Assembly (NCBI RefSeq): GCF_000519045.1
Contig: NZ_KI912532.1
Coordinates: 2,719,867 to 2,783,866 of the forward strand
Source of the DNA: Dechloromonas agitata is5
GTDB lineage: Bacteria; Pseudomonadota; Gammaproteobacteria; Burkholderiales; Rhodocyclaceae
Reading direction: 5' to 3'
DNA: 64,000 bases
Part shown: positions 1 through 6,681 of the stretch, piece by piece
Layout: each line of letters starts with the position of its first letter
Position numbering within the stretch: the stretch's first letter is position 1
Translations under genes and position numbers: made by a program
The notes under the pieces: model-generated
The model's database searches: none
What the model saw: only the letters and a program-made list of their open reading frames with translations
What the model was told of the DNA's origin: nothing

Positions 1-108
1 GTCGGTAACTGGTTGATTTGGATCGCAGCTTTGCTGACGCTGTGGTCGATGGGCTACTACTTGCGCATGGCCTGGCCGGAAATCGCGAAAAGGAGTGCAG
101 AAAAATAG
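1..108 (+). CDS. pgsA: CDP-diacylglycerol-glycerol-3-phosphate 3-phosphatidyltransferase, C-terminal end (partial)
   Basis: The frame is open from base 1 to TAG at 106-108 and encodes 35 residues. They form a hydrophobic helix (LIWIAALLTLWSMGYYL) followed by a basic tail. This fits the last membrane segment of PgsA, the inner-membrane enzyme that starts phosphatidylglycerol synthesis. In many proteobacteria pgsA lies directly upstream of a tRNA-Gly/Cys/Leu cluster, as here, and that context carries most of the weight. The visible part contains no catalytic motif, so the name is an inference. Confidence 0.65.
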   Translation, partial: VGNWLIWIAALLTLWSMGYYLRMAWPEIAKRSAEK

Positions 109-118
109 GCGTTGGATG

Positions 119-146
119 TTGACTTCCTCCTTGTATGGCCTATAAT
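119..146 (+). promoter_or_regulatory. Promoter of the tRNA-Gly/Cys/Gly/Leu cluster
   Basis: A TTGACT -35 box (119-124) and a perfect TATAAT -10 box (141-146) are separated by 16 bases. They sit 16 bases upstream of the first tRNA. Transcription should start near 153 and run through all the tRNAs. Confidence 0.75.
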
Positions 147-162
147 GCGCGCTCTGTTCGGC

Positions 163-238
163 GCGGGAATAGCTCAGTTGGTAGAGCGCAACCTTGCCAA
201 GGTTGAGGTCGCGAGTTCGAGACTCGTTTCCCGCTCCA
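163..238 (+). tRNA. tRNA-Gly (GCC)
   Basis: A 76-nt cloverleaf with acceptor GCGGGAA pairing to TTCCCGC, anticodon loop CTTGCCAA with GCC, T-arm GTTCGAGAC and encoded CCA. It is identical to the copy at 346-421. Confidence 0.95.
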
Positions 239-263
239 GTCGAACATGTAGTAGTGAAGGCGG

Positions 264-337
264 GGCGCGGTAGCAAAGCGGTTATGCACCGGATTGCAAA
301 TCCGTGTAGGTCGGTTCGACTCCGGCCCGCGCCTCCA
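264..337 (+). tRNA. tRNA-Cys (GCA)
   Basis: A 74-nt cloverleaf with acceptor GGCGCGG pairing to CCGCGCC, anticodon loop ATTGCAAA with GCA, T-arm GTTCGACTC and encoded CCA. Confidence 0.95.
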
Positions 338-345
338 AAAAATTT

Positions 346-421
346 GCGGGAATAGCTCAGTTGGTAGAGCGCAACCTTGCCAAGGTTGAGGTCGCGAGTT
401 CGAGACTCGTTTCCCGCTCCA
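346..421 (+). tRNA. tRNA-Gly (GCC), second identical copy
   Basis: All 76 nt match the gene at 163-238, including the encoded CCA. It is the third tRNA of the transcript and ends just before a hairpin terminator. Confidence 0.95.
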
Positions 422-429
422 AATTCAAA

Positions 430-457
430 GGGAAAGCGCAAGGCGCTTTCCCTTTTT
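430..457 (+). terminator. Rho-independent terminator after the second tRNA-Gly
   Basis: A ten-base stem GGGAAAGCGC (430-439) pairs with GCGCTTTCCC (443-452) and is followed by a T run. It lies between tRNA-Gly and the tRNA-Leu half, so tRNA-Leu may depend on read-through or on its own promoter. Confidence 0.75.
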
Positions 458-489
458 CATATCGGGGCGCCAGAATATAGGATGCATCC

Positions 490-530
490 GCCCGGGTGAT
501 GGAATTGGTAGACATACCGGACTTAAAATC
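490..530 (+). tRNA. tRNA-Leu (UAA), 5' half, split by integration
   Basis: These 41 nt contain the acceptor GCCCGGG, the D arm and the anticodon stem and loop up to CCGGACTTAAAATC. The sequence then turns into element DNA (ACTCAGGAGTG) that cannot form the rest of the anticodon stem, variable arm or T arm. Joining it to 11034-11077 gives a perfect 85-nt tRNA-Leu(UAA), with CCGGA pairing to TCCGG. The host gene is therefore physically divided by the 10.5-kb element and should not give a working tRNA. Confidence 0.9.
520..530 (+). repeat. attL core of the integrated element
   Basis: GACTTAAAATC here and at 11023-11033 are exact direct repeats at the host/element junctions. The core is the anticodon loop with flanking stem bases of tRNA-Leu(UAA), not the tRNA 3' end that most tRNA-targeting integrases use. 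The integrase gene starts 90 bases inside. Confidence 0.88.
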
Positions 531-570
531 ACTCAGGAGTGTAGAATTATCAACAGATTAGACACGTTGG

Positions 571-588
571 TGTGTAAATGTGTGTAAT
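571..588 (+). promoter_or_regulatory. Candidate integrase arm-type sites
   Basis: TGTGTAA occurs twice with a 10-base period (571 and 581), between attL and the integrase start. The same heptamer occurs at 10902-10908 near attR. Repeats near both ends are the expected arrangement for integrase arm-binding sites. The motif is short, so chance cannot be excluded. Confidence 0.4.
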
Positions 589-620
589 CCGTTCAGTTCT
601 TACTCTTGGAGGTTGTCCGG

Positions 621-1763
621 ATGGGTTCCATCACCAAGCAGGAGAAGGTAGATCGCAACGGTAAGAAGGTCGTTGTCTATCGCGCTTTCGTTCGCCGCAA
701 GGTAAATGGCAAGTCTGTCGGTTCGTCAAAGGTCTGCAAGTCTCGCCAGGAGGCTAAAGACTGGATAGCCGAGAACGAAAACCAAGATGCGCTTAAGGCG
801 CTTTCGTCCGGAAGTGGGCCGTTGTTCTCCGAGGTTGTCGAAACCTTCGTAAAGGCTCCCCCTGTTCGCGGTACGAAATACTGGCACCCATCACACCTAG
901 ATTTCTGGAATGAGCGCTTTAAAGGGCGCAAGATCAATTCCATTACCCGAGCCGACATCAATGCCGGGGTAGGCGCCCTACAGGTGCGCAACGTGGTTAG
1001 AGGATCATTTGACGGCAAGCGCACCACCGACAAGGTAATCACGCCAGCTACCGTTAATCGTTATCTGGCCAGCCTATCCAGCATTCTCAACTACGCGCTG
1101 AACCTTGAAATCATCGATGCCCACCCAATCAAGGGCGGGAAGGTTAAGAAGCTCAAGGAAAGTGGAGGACGGCGGCGCATCCTAAACGCCGACGAAGAAC
1201 AGCGTATATACGCCGCAGCAGATCAATCACGCTGGCCGATGATGCGCCTATTCCTGCGCATGTGTCTGACCACAGGGGCGCGAAAGTCCGAGGTTTTGAA
1301 GCTCAAGTGGGAGAGCGTCCATCTTGATGAATCAATCGCGGTAATTTCGAAGACGAAGAACGACGAGGCTAGGGCGCTTCCTTTGGTCTCTGACGTAAAG
1401 GCAGCTTTGGCCGCTGCGCAGAAGATCAAACCGATTTCCTCTGATTACGTCTTCTTTGATCCAAAGCACCCTAGCAAGCCCATGAACATCGGGGAAAGCT
1501 GGAAGCAGGTACGCATCCGCGCCGGACTCTATCAGGATCGAGAAGACCCGCTAGACCAAGTTGTTTTGCACTCTACCCGCCACACGGTTGCTACCAAGCT
1601 GCTCAAGAAGGGCGCAAACATCGCACAGACGGCGAATATCACCGGCCATAAAACATTGTCTATGCTTAAGCGATATACCCACCTCGCCGCACAGGATGCC
1701 GTTGATGTAGCTCAGAAGCTACTGGCCGAGGACGACGATAAACAGAGCAACACCGCCGCCTGA
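621..1763 (+). CDS. int: Tyrosine recombinase / phage integrase
   Basis: This 380-residue site-specific recombinase should catalyse integration and excision between the att cores. The N-terminal part contains the arm-binding and core-binding regions. The catalytic domain shows the first Arg in TTGARKSEVLKLKW, the HSTRHTVATKLLK box, GHK, and the nucleophile Tyr in MLKRYTHL near residue 345. I chose ATG at 621 because GGAGG lies 8 bases upstream; a longer reading from TTG at 606 would place the ribosome site inside the gene. It sits immediately inside attL, so integration in the tRNA anticodon loop is its likely job. Confidence 0.93.
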   Translation: MGSITKQEKVDRNGKKVVVYRAFVRRKVNGKSVGSSKVCKSRQEAKDWIAENENQDALKALSSGSGPLFSEVVETFVKAPPVRGTKYWHPSHLDFWNERFKGRKINSITRADINAGVGALQVRNVVRGSFDGKRTTDKVITPATVNRYLASLSSILNYALNLEIIDAHPIKGGKVKKLKESGGRRRILNADEEQRIYAAADQSRWPMMRLFLRMCLTTGARKSEVLKLKWESVHLDESIAVISKTKNDEARALPLVSDVKAALAAAQKIKPISSDYVFFDPKHPSKPMNIGESWKQVRIRAGLYQDREDPLDQVVLHSTRHTVATKLLKKGANIAQTANITGHKTLSMLKRYTHLAAQDAVDVAQKLLAEDDDKQSNTAA

Positions 1764-1843
1764 CGGACTCAGGCAAAACGGGCAAGCCAAGCGACTGCAA
1801 CGCAAGGCCAGCCCTAAACACAATCAACTGATAGGAGTTAATC

Positions 1844-2146
1844 ATGCCTAACGTCAATTTTACCGAAGAAGCATCTGCCAAGTTCGAACCGGCACTCACA
1901 GCGGAACAAGTTGAAAGCCTGGAGCAGTCAGCAAAAGACAGAGGCCAACAACGGCGCTTAGCCCTGCTCGCTTGTGCCACTTCATCCGACAAGCTCCGCG
2001 AACTGCGGGACAACGAGCCGGAAGCGTTCTTGCAAATGTTCGAAGCAGTAGAGGCATTCAAGCACCACACCCAAGGACTTGCCGAGATCGCAGAATCCGC
2101 GCTATGCCGCATGCTCCTGGCTGGCGATACCGAAGCCAAGCATTAA
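1844..2146 (+). CDS. Hypothetical element protein (100 aa)
   Basis: A small acidic, helix-rich protein (many Ala, Glu and Leu) with no family I recognise. TAGGAG lies upstream of the ATG. It is the first gene after the integrase, a position often held by small regulators, but no helix-turn-helix is evident. The same DNA can be read in other frames on both strands; this frame is preferred because it has a ribosome site and balanced codon use. Confidence 0.6.
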   Translation: MPNVNFTEEASAKFEPALTAEQVESLEQSAKDRGQQRRLALLACATSSDKLRELRDNEPEAFLQMFEAVEAFKHHTQGLAEIAESALCRMLLAGDTEAKH

Positions 2147-2156
2147 CCGGGTAAGC

Positions 2157-2212
2157 CCCCCCTAGCTCGACGGAGCGAAAAGCCGGAAACCTTCACCGGC
2201 CTGGGGGTGGCA
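2157..2212 (+). ncRNA. Possible structured RNA leader with two hairpins
   Basis: Between two genes lie the hairpins GCTC-GACG-GAGC (2165-2176) and GCCGG/CCGGC (2182-2186 with 2196-2200). They are enclosed by a C run (2156-2162) and a G run (2203-2207) that could close a junction. There is no T run, so it is not a normal terminator. It may be a small RNA or a leader for the next gene. Nothing identifies a known family. Confidence 0.3.
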
Positions 2213-2240
2213 CTTAACGAAGGAGCGAGGAAGGATCGCT

Positions 2241-3044
2241 ATGCAACCATGGGCACCAGAATATCTAGTAAGGATTTACGAAGATATCGTTTCGTTTGAA
2301 GAGGAAACAAAGAAGCGAAACCCATCTGCAATTGAAAAAAAACAACTTGCTGAATCTAAGCAGTTTTCATCATGGGATCAATATATTAGCTATATAGATC
2401 ACTACAAAAAAATCATTTATTCACTATGCAATGACGATAATGCTAGATCGGTTTGGGAGTGGATTGGAGAGATAGACATTGTTTATCCATGGAATTCTAT
2501 TAGCTTGGTGATTGAGGATTGGTATAGATCGCCGCGACAAACAAATAAAGAATTCAATGATGATCGAGACGAGATTGTTGATTTAGCCAAGAGGCTGTCT
2601 ATTAAGCTATCTAAACACTATGGAAACCCAGATATTCCAACAAACTTGTCTGCATTTATTCCTGACGAATACACAGAAAAAGCCCTAAAAACAACTCACC
2701 CTGAATTTATTAAAATAGCAGAAAAGAAAAAGCGGAACCCAAAAATGTATATTGGTCTTGGTCTCCCTCCGATTCATGTAATTCTAAATTCACTAGCGAA
2801 TCTTGTTAGCCAAGCAGAACCAAGAAAAGGACCGCGTAAGATACATAGCAAATCTGCATTAAGACAGAAATTACTTGGGCGTGTAGTTGGATCTCTATAT
2901 GGGAATGGTGCAAGACACTCCATGGAGAATCTGGTTAAATTTCTCTATCTCCTTACTGGAGATGAAACCATTACCGATGCAACAATTCGTGCTGACCTGA
3001 ATAGCTCTGACTACTGGGAATATTACCGACCGCAAGATTTCTAG
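2241..3044 (+). CDS. Hypothetical AT-rich cargo protein (267 aa)
   Basis: I do not recognise this protein. It is charged, rich in Lys, Ile and Asn, and has no signal peptide or membrane segment. A coiled-coil-like N-terminus (residues 10-60) leads to a basic region near residues 165-215 containing KKKRNPKMYIG and RKGPRKIHSKSALRQK, which could bind nucleic acid. The gene is clearly more AT-rich than its neighbours, which suggests separate, recent acquisition. In phages and satellites such lone AT-rich genes between integrase and replication modules are often accessory cargo, including anti-phage functions, but that role is only a guess here. Confidence 0.7.
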   Translation: MQPWAPEYLVRIYEDIVSFEEETKKRNPSAIEKKQLAESKQFSSWDQYISYIDHYKKIIYSLCNDDNARSVWEWIGEIDIVYPWNSISLVIEDWYRSPRQTNKEFNDDRDEIVDLAKRLSIKLSKHYGNPDIPTNLSAFIPDEYTEKALKTTHPEFIKIAEKKKRNPKMYIGLGLPPIHVILNSLANLVSQAEPRKGPRKIHSKSALRQKLLGRVVGSLYGNGARHSMENLVKFLYLLTGDETITDATIRADLNSSDYWEYYRPQDF

Positions 3045-3095
3045 CAAAAATCGTTCTTATCTTTCGGCGAACATATTTAGCGAAAAGTATCTTGA

Positions 3096-3122
3096 CTCCT
3101 ACCGCAACACACCACGTAGGAG
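3096..3122 (+). promoter_or_regulatory. Hairpin covering the ribosome site of the Xis-like gene
   Basis: CTCCTAC (3096-3102) is exactly complementary to GTAGGAG (3116-3122), with a 13-base loop. The second arm contains the GGAG Shine-Dalgarno sequence of the gene at 3129. If formed in mRNA it would hide the ribosome site and give translational control of the excisionase-like gene. Confidence 0.45.
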
Positions 3123-3128
3123 TACAAG

Positions 3129-3350
3129 ATGGAAAACAGCAACACAGAAGTAATCACCATCAACGACCTCAAAACCATTGAGGGACTTGTTGAGGTAAAT
3201 CCCCAGGTCTTAACCGTTCCGCTGTTGCGCTGGCAACTTCGCCACCGCTACGAGAACGGACTCGCTAACTGCTGCGTCAAAGCAGGGAAGCGCATCCTTA
3301 TCAGCCAGAGCCGTTACGAACAATGGCTTGCTGCTAATGCCGGTAAGTGA
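3129..3350 (+). CDS. Excisionase-like small DNA-binding protein
   Basis: At 73 residues, the protein has a C-terminal half (RWQLRHRYENGLANC then AGKRILISQSRYEQWL) that matches the layout of AlpA/Xis-type winged-helix proteins: a helix, a turn around NGL, a basic beta hairpin and a final helix. Such proteins direct integrase toward excision or activate satellite genes. A strong GTAGGAG precedes the ATG but can be sequestered in a hairpin. It begins the replication gene block. Confidence 0.6.
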   Translation: MENSNTEVITINDLKTIEGLVEVNPQVLTVPLLRWQLRHRYENGLANCCVKAGKRILISQSRYEQWLAANAGK

Positions 3351-3360
3351 GGTGGCCGCA

Positions 3361-3654
3361 ATGACCACCAAAGAAAAAGCCGCCAGCCCCTGCCAGGGCG
3401 AAGCGGCTCAACAAACATCTACCAAATCTAAGCGTACCACGAAGATTGATCGCGTAATAGCGGCGCTTCACCTACCGCACGGCTTGAACCGATTCGAGGC
3501 CGCCAGGCTTGGCGACACCTGCCTTAATAGCACCGTAGCCGTTATTCGCAGCATTTACGGCAGCAAGCTAATTAGCCAGTGGGAAACAGTACCTTGCCGC
3601 TTTACTGAGCGTGGAGTGCGTGTCCTGCGCTACTGGATCATCGAGGGCGCTTGA
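3361..3654 (+). CDS. Winged-helix (HTH) phage-type protein
   Basis: A 97-residue protein with a polar N-terminus followed by residues 38-90 resembling the helix-turn-helix family common in prophages: GLNRFEAARLGDTCLNSTVA, then a linker and a second basic strand. I chose ATG at 3361 rather than a longer upstream reading because GAGGTGG lies just before it. Its stop overlaps the next start (TGATG), so it is translationally coupled to the primase gene. It is likely a regulator or replication accessory. Confidence 0.6.
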   Translation: MTTKEKAASPCQGEAAQQTSTKSKRTTKIDRVIAALHLPHGLNRFEAARLGDTCLNSTVAVIRSIYGSKLISQWETVPCRFTERGVRVLRYWIIEGA

Positions 3655-4793
3655 TGACCCCTAATCTCAATCAAGCTCAGTCGTTCCTAACGGCACTTGA
3701 TGAAGATTCCGACGAGTTCTGTTTTCAGACCTTCGACGATGGGAAGCCGGGAAACAAGAAATTGACCCGGCGACTATTCGGTAGCCTGGAGCAGCACAAG
3801 GACACCTTGTCCAAACTGAATGAGCAAGGTGCCGGGATCTTCGTCACCGTGAATCAGACGAACGGAAAGGGGCGCACCAAGGCCGATATAACGCGCATAC
3901 GGGCGTTATTTGTCGATCTTGATGGCGCACCTCTTGAACCGCTGCAAAAAGCCGCTACGCCGCCGCATATCACCGTGGAAAGTAGTCCTGGTCGGTTTCA
4001 TGCCTATTGGCGTGTTGCCGACTGTGGCCTTGATCAATGCGAGCCTGCATTGAAGCAACTTATCACCAAGTACAAGGCCGATGCGAGTTGTTCTGATCGC
4101 TCCCGGGTTCTGCGCCTGCCTGGATTCATTCACCGCAAGTCTGAGCCGTACATGGTTCATGTAATCGACTCGACGCCGGGTGAGTATCACCTTCAGGATT
4201 TATTGCCTCCAGACCTACAGAAGAAACAGATGACACAGCAGTCATCTTCAGTCTCTTCTGTCTCTTCTGTAGGTAGTGCCTTTATCCCTGAAGCAATCGG
4301 CCAGAGAAACAAGCGGCTTTTCGAGTTGGCCCGCTATCTGAAAGGCACTCAGCCGGCCGCGACTAAGGCAGAGCTACGCGAAATCATCACCGACTGGCAT
4401 AGGCAGGCATTGCCCTACATCGGCACATCGGACTTTTCCGAATCCTGGGGTGACTTTCAAAGGGCATGGGAAAGCGTCCAATTTCCCTATGGCTCTGTGC
4501 TGAATCGAATACTTGGAGAAATCGACATGAATGACGACCTACCCGCGAGCCTTTCGCAATTGGGGTATGGAGAAAAAACAATTCTTCTCTGCCGTATCTG
4601 TCGGCAGCTTCAGAAAAACGCAGGCGACGATCCGTTCTTTATCTCAGCCAGGCAGGCCGGGGAATTGATCGGATTGCATTTCACCGACGCTAGCAAGGTG
4701 CTGTATGCCCTTTGTGCTGATGACGTATTGCAACTGGTTAAACGAGGCGCAGGCAATCAAGCCAGCCGTTACCGCTACATCTGGAAGGACTAA
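3654..4793 (+). CDS. RepB-type DNA primase / replication protein
   Basis: This 379-residue protein resembles the RepB primase family of plasmids and satellites. Key stretches are RALFVDLDGAP (acidic metal site), ITVESSPGRFHAYW, and SDRSRVLRLPGFIHRK (near residues 85-165), which together form the archaeo-eukaryotic-like primase core. The C-terminal part, after a serine-rich linker near residue 200, ends in a helical region that may be a winged helix. ATG at 3654 overlaps the upstream stop. It should prime replication of the excised element; no helicase is encoded nearby, so host factors are probably used. Confidence 0.7.
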   Translation: MTPNLNQAQSFLTALDEDSDEFCFQTFDDGKPGNKKLTRRLFGSLEQHKDTLSKLNEQGAGIFVTVNQTNGKGRTKADITRIRALFVDLDGAPLEPLQKAATPPHITVESSPGRFHAYWRVADCGLDQCEPALKQLITKYKADASCSDRSRVLRLPGFIHRKSEPYMVHVIDSTPGEYHLQDLLPPDLQKKQMTQQSSSVSSVSSVGSAFIPEAIGQRNKRLFELARYLKGTQPAATKAELREIITDWHRQALPYIGTSDFSESWGDFQRAWESVQFPYGSVLNRILGEIDMNDDLPASLSQLGYGEKTILLCRICRQLQKNAGDDPFFISARQAGELIGLHFTDASKVLYALCADDVLQLVKRGAGNQASRYRYIWKD

Positions 4794-4803
4794 GGAGACA
4801 CCA

Positions 4804-4977
4804 ATGAACGAATTCACCACCGAAAACACCCGCGAACAAATCGCCCACCTTTTGGCTGACGCACAGAAGGCCATTATTTCCCCGGCTCACTCGTTAGCTG
4901 ACGTTGAAATAAAAATTCACGCTGCGACTGCGCTGATTAATGAGGTGCTGAAGCATGAAGCCAACCACGGGGGGTAA
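4804..4977 (+). CDS. Small hypothetical protein (57 aa)
   Basis: AAGGAG lies 9 bases upstream of ATG 4804, 10 bases after the primase stop. The product is a short helical protein (QIAHLLADAQKAI, IHAATALINEVLKHE). Function is unknown. Its place in the operon suggests a replication or control accessory. The next gene starts two bases after its stop. Confidence 0.55.
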   Translation: MNEFTTENTREQIAHLLADAQKAIISPAHSLADVEIKIHAATALINEVLKHEANHGG

Positions 4978-4979
4978 TC

Positions 4980-5261
4980 ATGAAAACCACCACCCCTCGC
5001 GGCGAGCAGTTCATAGCCGAGTTAATCAAGGCAATGCCCGATGGTCGGGCCGAGTTAATGTTATTGGCCTGTCTGGACAAGTACGCTGGGACTACGATTT
5101 ATCTGCCGATGCAAAGCAGGAGCGAGAGACGGATTAAAGCCGCGTCAAACATGCTGGCGAATGGCATGGCCTACGATGAAATTACCCAGGCAATCGCTAA
5201 ACGGTTTGGCGTTTCAACTCGAACGGTAATCCCCCCGGCCAATAAAGGCGGTCAGAGGTAG
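4980..5261 (+). pseudogene. Mor-like/HTH regulator interrupted by an IS3-family insertion (5' part)
   Basis: The first 81 codons or so (4980-5224) are native and end in a helix-turn-helix-like AIAKRFGVSTRT. From 5225 the frame runs into the left IS end and adds a chance tail ([11 protein letters not shown]). Removing the IS and one copy of the 4-bp duplication GAAC restores the frame into TAQRDIEHARKMSANNGGDN and a TGA at 6477-6479, giving a 101-residue protein. Its size and HTH resemble small Mor-type activators of late phage genes, at low certainty. Loss may silence the element's late genes. Confidence 0.6.
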
Positions 5262-5288
5262 AATTTTCTCGTAAAGGGAGAGTTCTGC

Positions 5289-5552
5289 ATGAAGAAGTCG
5301 AAGTTTTCGGACAGCCAGATCATCGAGGCGTTGAAGCGGGTCGAGGGTGGGCTATCGGTGCCGGAGTTGTGCCGGGAGTTGGGAATCAGCTCGGCGACGT
5401 TCTACAAATGGCGGGCGAAATACGGCGGCCTGGACGTGTCCATGATGGCCCGGATGAAGGAGTTGGAAGCCGAGAATGCGCGGCTCAAAAAGATGTACGC
5501 CGAGGAGCGCCTGAAGGCGGATATTCTGAAGGAGTACCTGGGAAAAAAGTAG
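5289..5552 (+). CDS. IS3-family transposase OrfA
   Basis: At 87 residues it has an N-terminal helix-turn-helix ([20 protein letters not shown], then [14 protein letters not shown]) and a leucine-zipper-like C-terminus ([14 protein letters not shown]). It binds the IS ends. AAAGGGAG precedes ATG 5289. The frame ends at a TAG directly after the slippery run A-AAA-AAG (5543-5549), where a -1 shift makes the OrfAB fusion transposase. Confidence 0.9.
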   Translation: MKKSKFSDSQIIEALKRVEGGLSVPELCRELGISSATFYKWRAKYGGLDVSMMARMKELEAENARLKKMYAEERLKADILKEYLGKK

Positions 5553-5575
5553 GTCGGCCATCTCGCCGGCGTGAG

Positions 5576-6376
5576 ATGGCCAAGGAAGTGGTGGCCGGAA
5601 AGCGAATTTCGATCCGCTTGGCCTGCGACATTTTCCAGGTGAGCGAGACCTGCTATCGGTATTCGGCCAAGAAGAATGCCGAGAATGAGGAAATCGCCGA
5701 CTGGCTGATGCGGCTAACCGACAACCACCGCAACTGGGGATTTGGGCTGTGCTTCCTGTACCTGCGCAACGTGAAGGGCTTTGGTTGGAATCACAAGCGG
5801 GTGTATCGGATTTACCGGGAGTTGGAATTGAATCTGCGGATCAAGCCCAGGAAACGGCTGGTGCGGGAGAAACCGGAACCGCTGGCCGTGCCGACTGCCA
5901 TCAACCAGGTGTGGTCTATGGATTTCATGCATGACCAGCTCGAAGACGGGCGCTGTTTCCGGTTGTTCAATGTGATCGATGACTTCAACCGGGAAGCCCT
6001 GGGCATCGAGATCGATTTCTCGCTGCCGGCCGAGAGGGTGATCCGTGCCCTGGAGCAGATCATCGAATGGCGGGGGAAACCAGCCGCCATTCGATGTGAC
6101 AATGGCCCGGAGAACATCAGCGGCCTGGTGCAAAACTGGGCAGAAAAGCGGCAGATCAAGATGGATTACATCCAGCCGGGCAAGCCCCAGCAGAACGCCT
6201 ACGTCGAGCGCTTCAACCGGACAGTGCGCTACGAGTGGCTATCGCAATATTGCTGGGCAGACCTCGATGAAGTCCAGCTCTTCGCCACCCAGTGGATGTA
6301 CGACTACAATCACGACCGCCCAAACATGGCCTTGGGCGGCATCACGCCAAAACAGCGGCTGGCCATGGCCGCGTAG
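5576..6376 (+). CDS. IS3-family transposase OrfB (DDE integrase core)
   Basis: OrfB is read in the -1 frame relative to OrfA; the fusion runs on from 5543. ATG 5576 is the first internal start. The DDE catalytic residues are in [17 protein letters not shown] and [10 protein letters not shown], with the usual spacing of about 35 residues between the second Asp and the Glu. An N-terminal HTH_21-like region ([12 protein letters not shown]) is present. The reading frame is intact, so the IS may still be active. Confidence 0.9.
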   Translation: MAKEVVAGKRISIRLACDIFQVSETCYRYSAKKNAENEEIADWLMRLTDNHRNWGFGLCFLYLRNVKGFGWNHKRVYRIYRELELNLRIKPRKRLVREKPEPLAVPTAINQVWSMDFMHDQLEDGRCFRLFNVIDDFNREALGIEIDFSLPAERVIRALEQIIEWRGKPAAIRCDNGPENISGLVQNWAEKRQIKMDYIQPGKPQQNAYVERFNRTVRYEWLSQYCWADLDEVQLFATQWMYDYNHDRPNMALGGITPKQRLAMAA

Positions 6377-6418
6377 CTCTACTTCTGATCGCCCCTAATT
6401 CTGGGGGGATTACCGAAC

Positions 6419-6479
6419 CGCACAGCGTGATATTGAACACGCTAGAAAAATGTCGGCAAATAATGGCGGTGATAACTGA
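6419..6479 (+). pseudogene. 3' remnant of the interrupted Mor-like gene
   Basis: These 61 bases continue the frame of the gene begun at 4980 once the IS and one GAAC copy are removed. They encode AQRDIEHARKMSANNGGDN and a stop at 6477-6479. As it stands the piece has no start and is silent. Confidence 0.55.
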
Positions 6480-6492
6480 TAAATTGTTGGTT

Positions 6493-6678
6493 ATGAAAAC
6501 TTTTCTATCAAACCTGATTGCCAGCAAGCAAAAATCCAAACATGAAGCGGATTATGAGCTTGTCCGTGCAAAACGCCGCTTTGAAAAACTCCTGCGCTCC
6601 GAGGGCATGAGTATTAAGGATGCCAAAAAACAGGTTGCGGAACAGTTTTCAAATAACCACACCCACGAAAGGATTTAA
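6493..6678 (+). CDS. Small hypothetical protein upstream of capsid gene (61 aa)
   Basis: A short, basic, helical protein (KHEADYELVRAKRRFEKLLR). It starts at ATG 6493, with no strong ribosome site, and ends 3 bases before the capsid gene. Its position suggests a head-gene accessory, but it lacks any recognised motif. An alternative in-frame ATG at 6463 would overlap the upstream remnant. Confidence 0.45.
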   Translation: MKTFLSNLIASKQKSKHEADYELVRAKRRFEKLLRSEGMSIKDAKKQVAEQFSNNHTHERI

Positions 6679-6681
6679 CAA

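Larger units (their letters stand above)
5225..6414 (+). mobile_element. IS3-family insertion sequence (IS407-like), copy A
   Basis: The element is 1190 bp with terminal inverted repeats that begin GGTAATCCCCCC, and is flanked by the 4-bp duplication GAAC (5221-5224 and 6415-6418). It contains two overlapping transposase frames joined by an A6G slippery site. The intact duplication means the insertion is simple and has not been rearranged. Confidence 0.92.
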
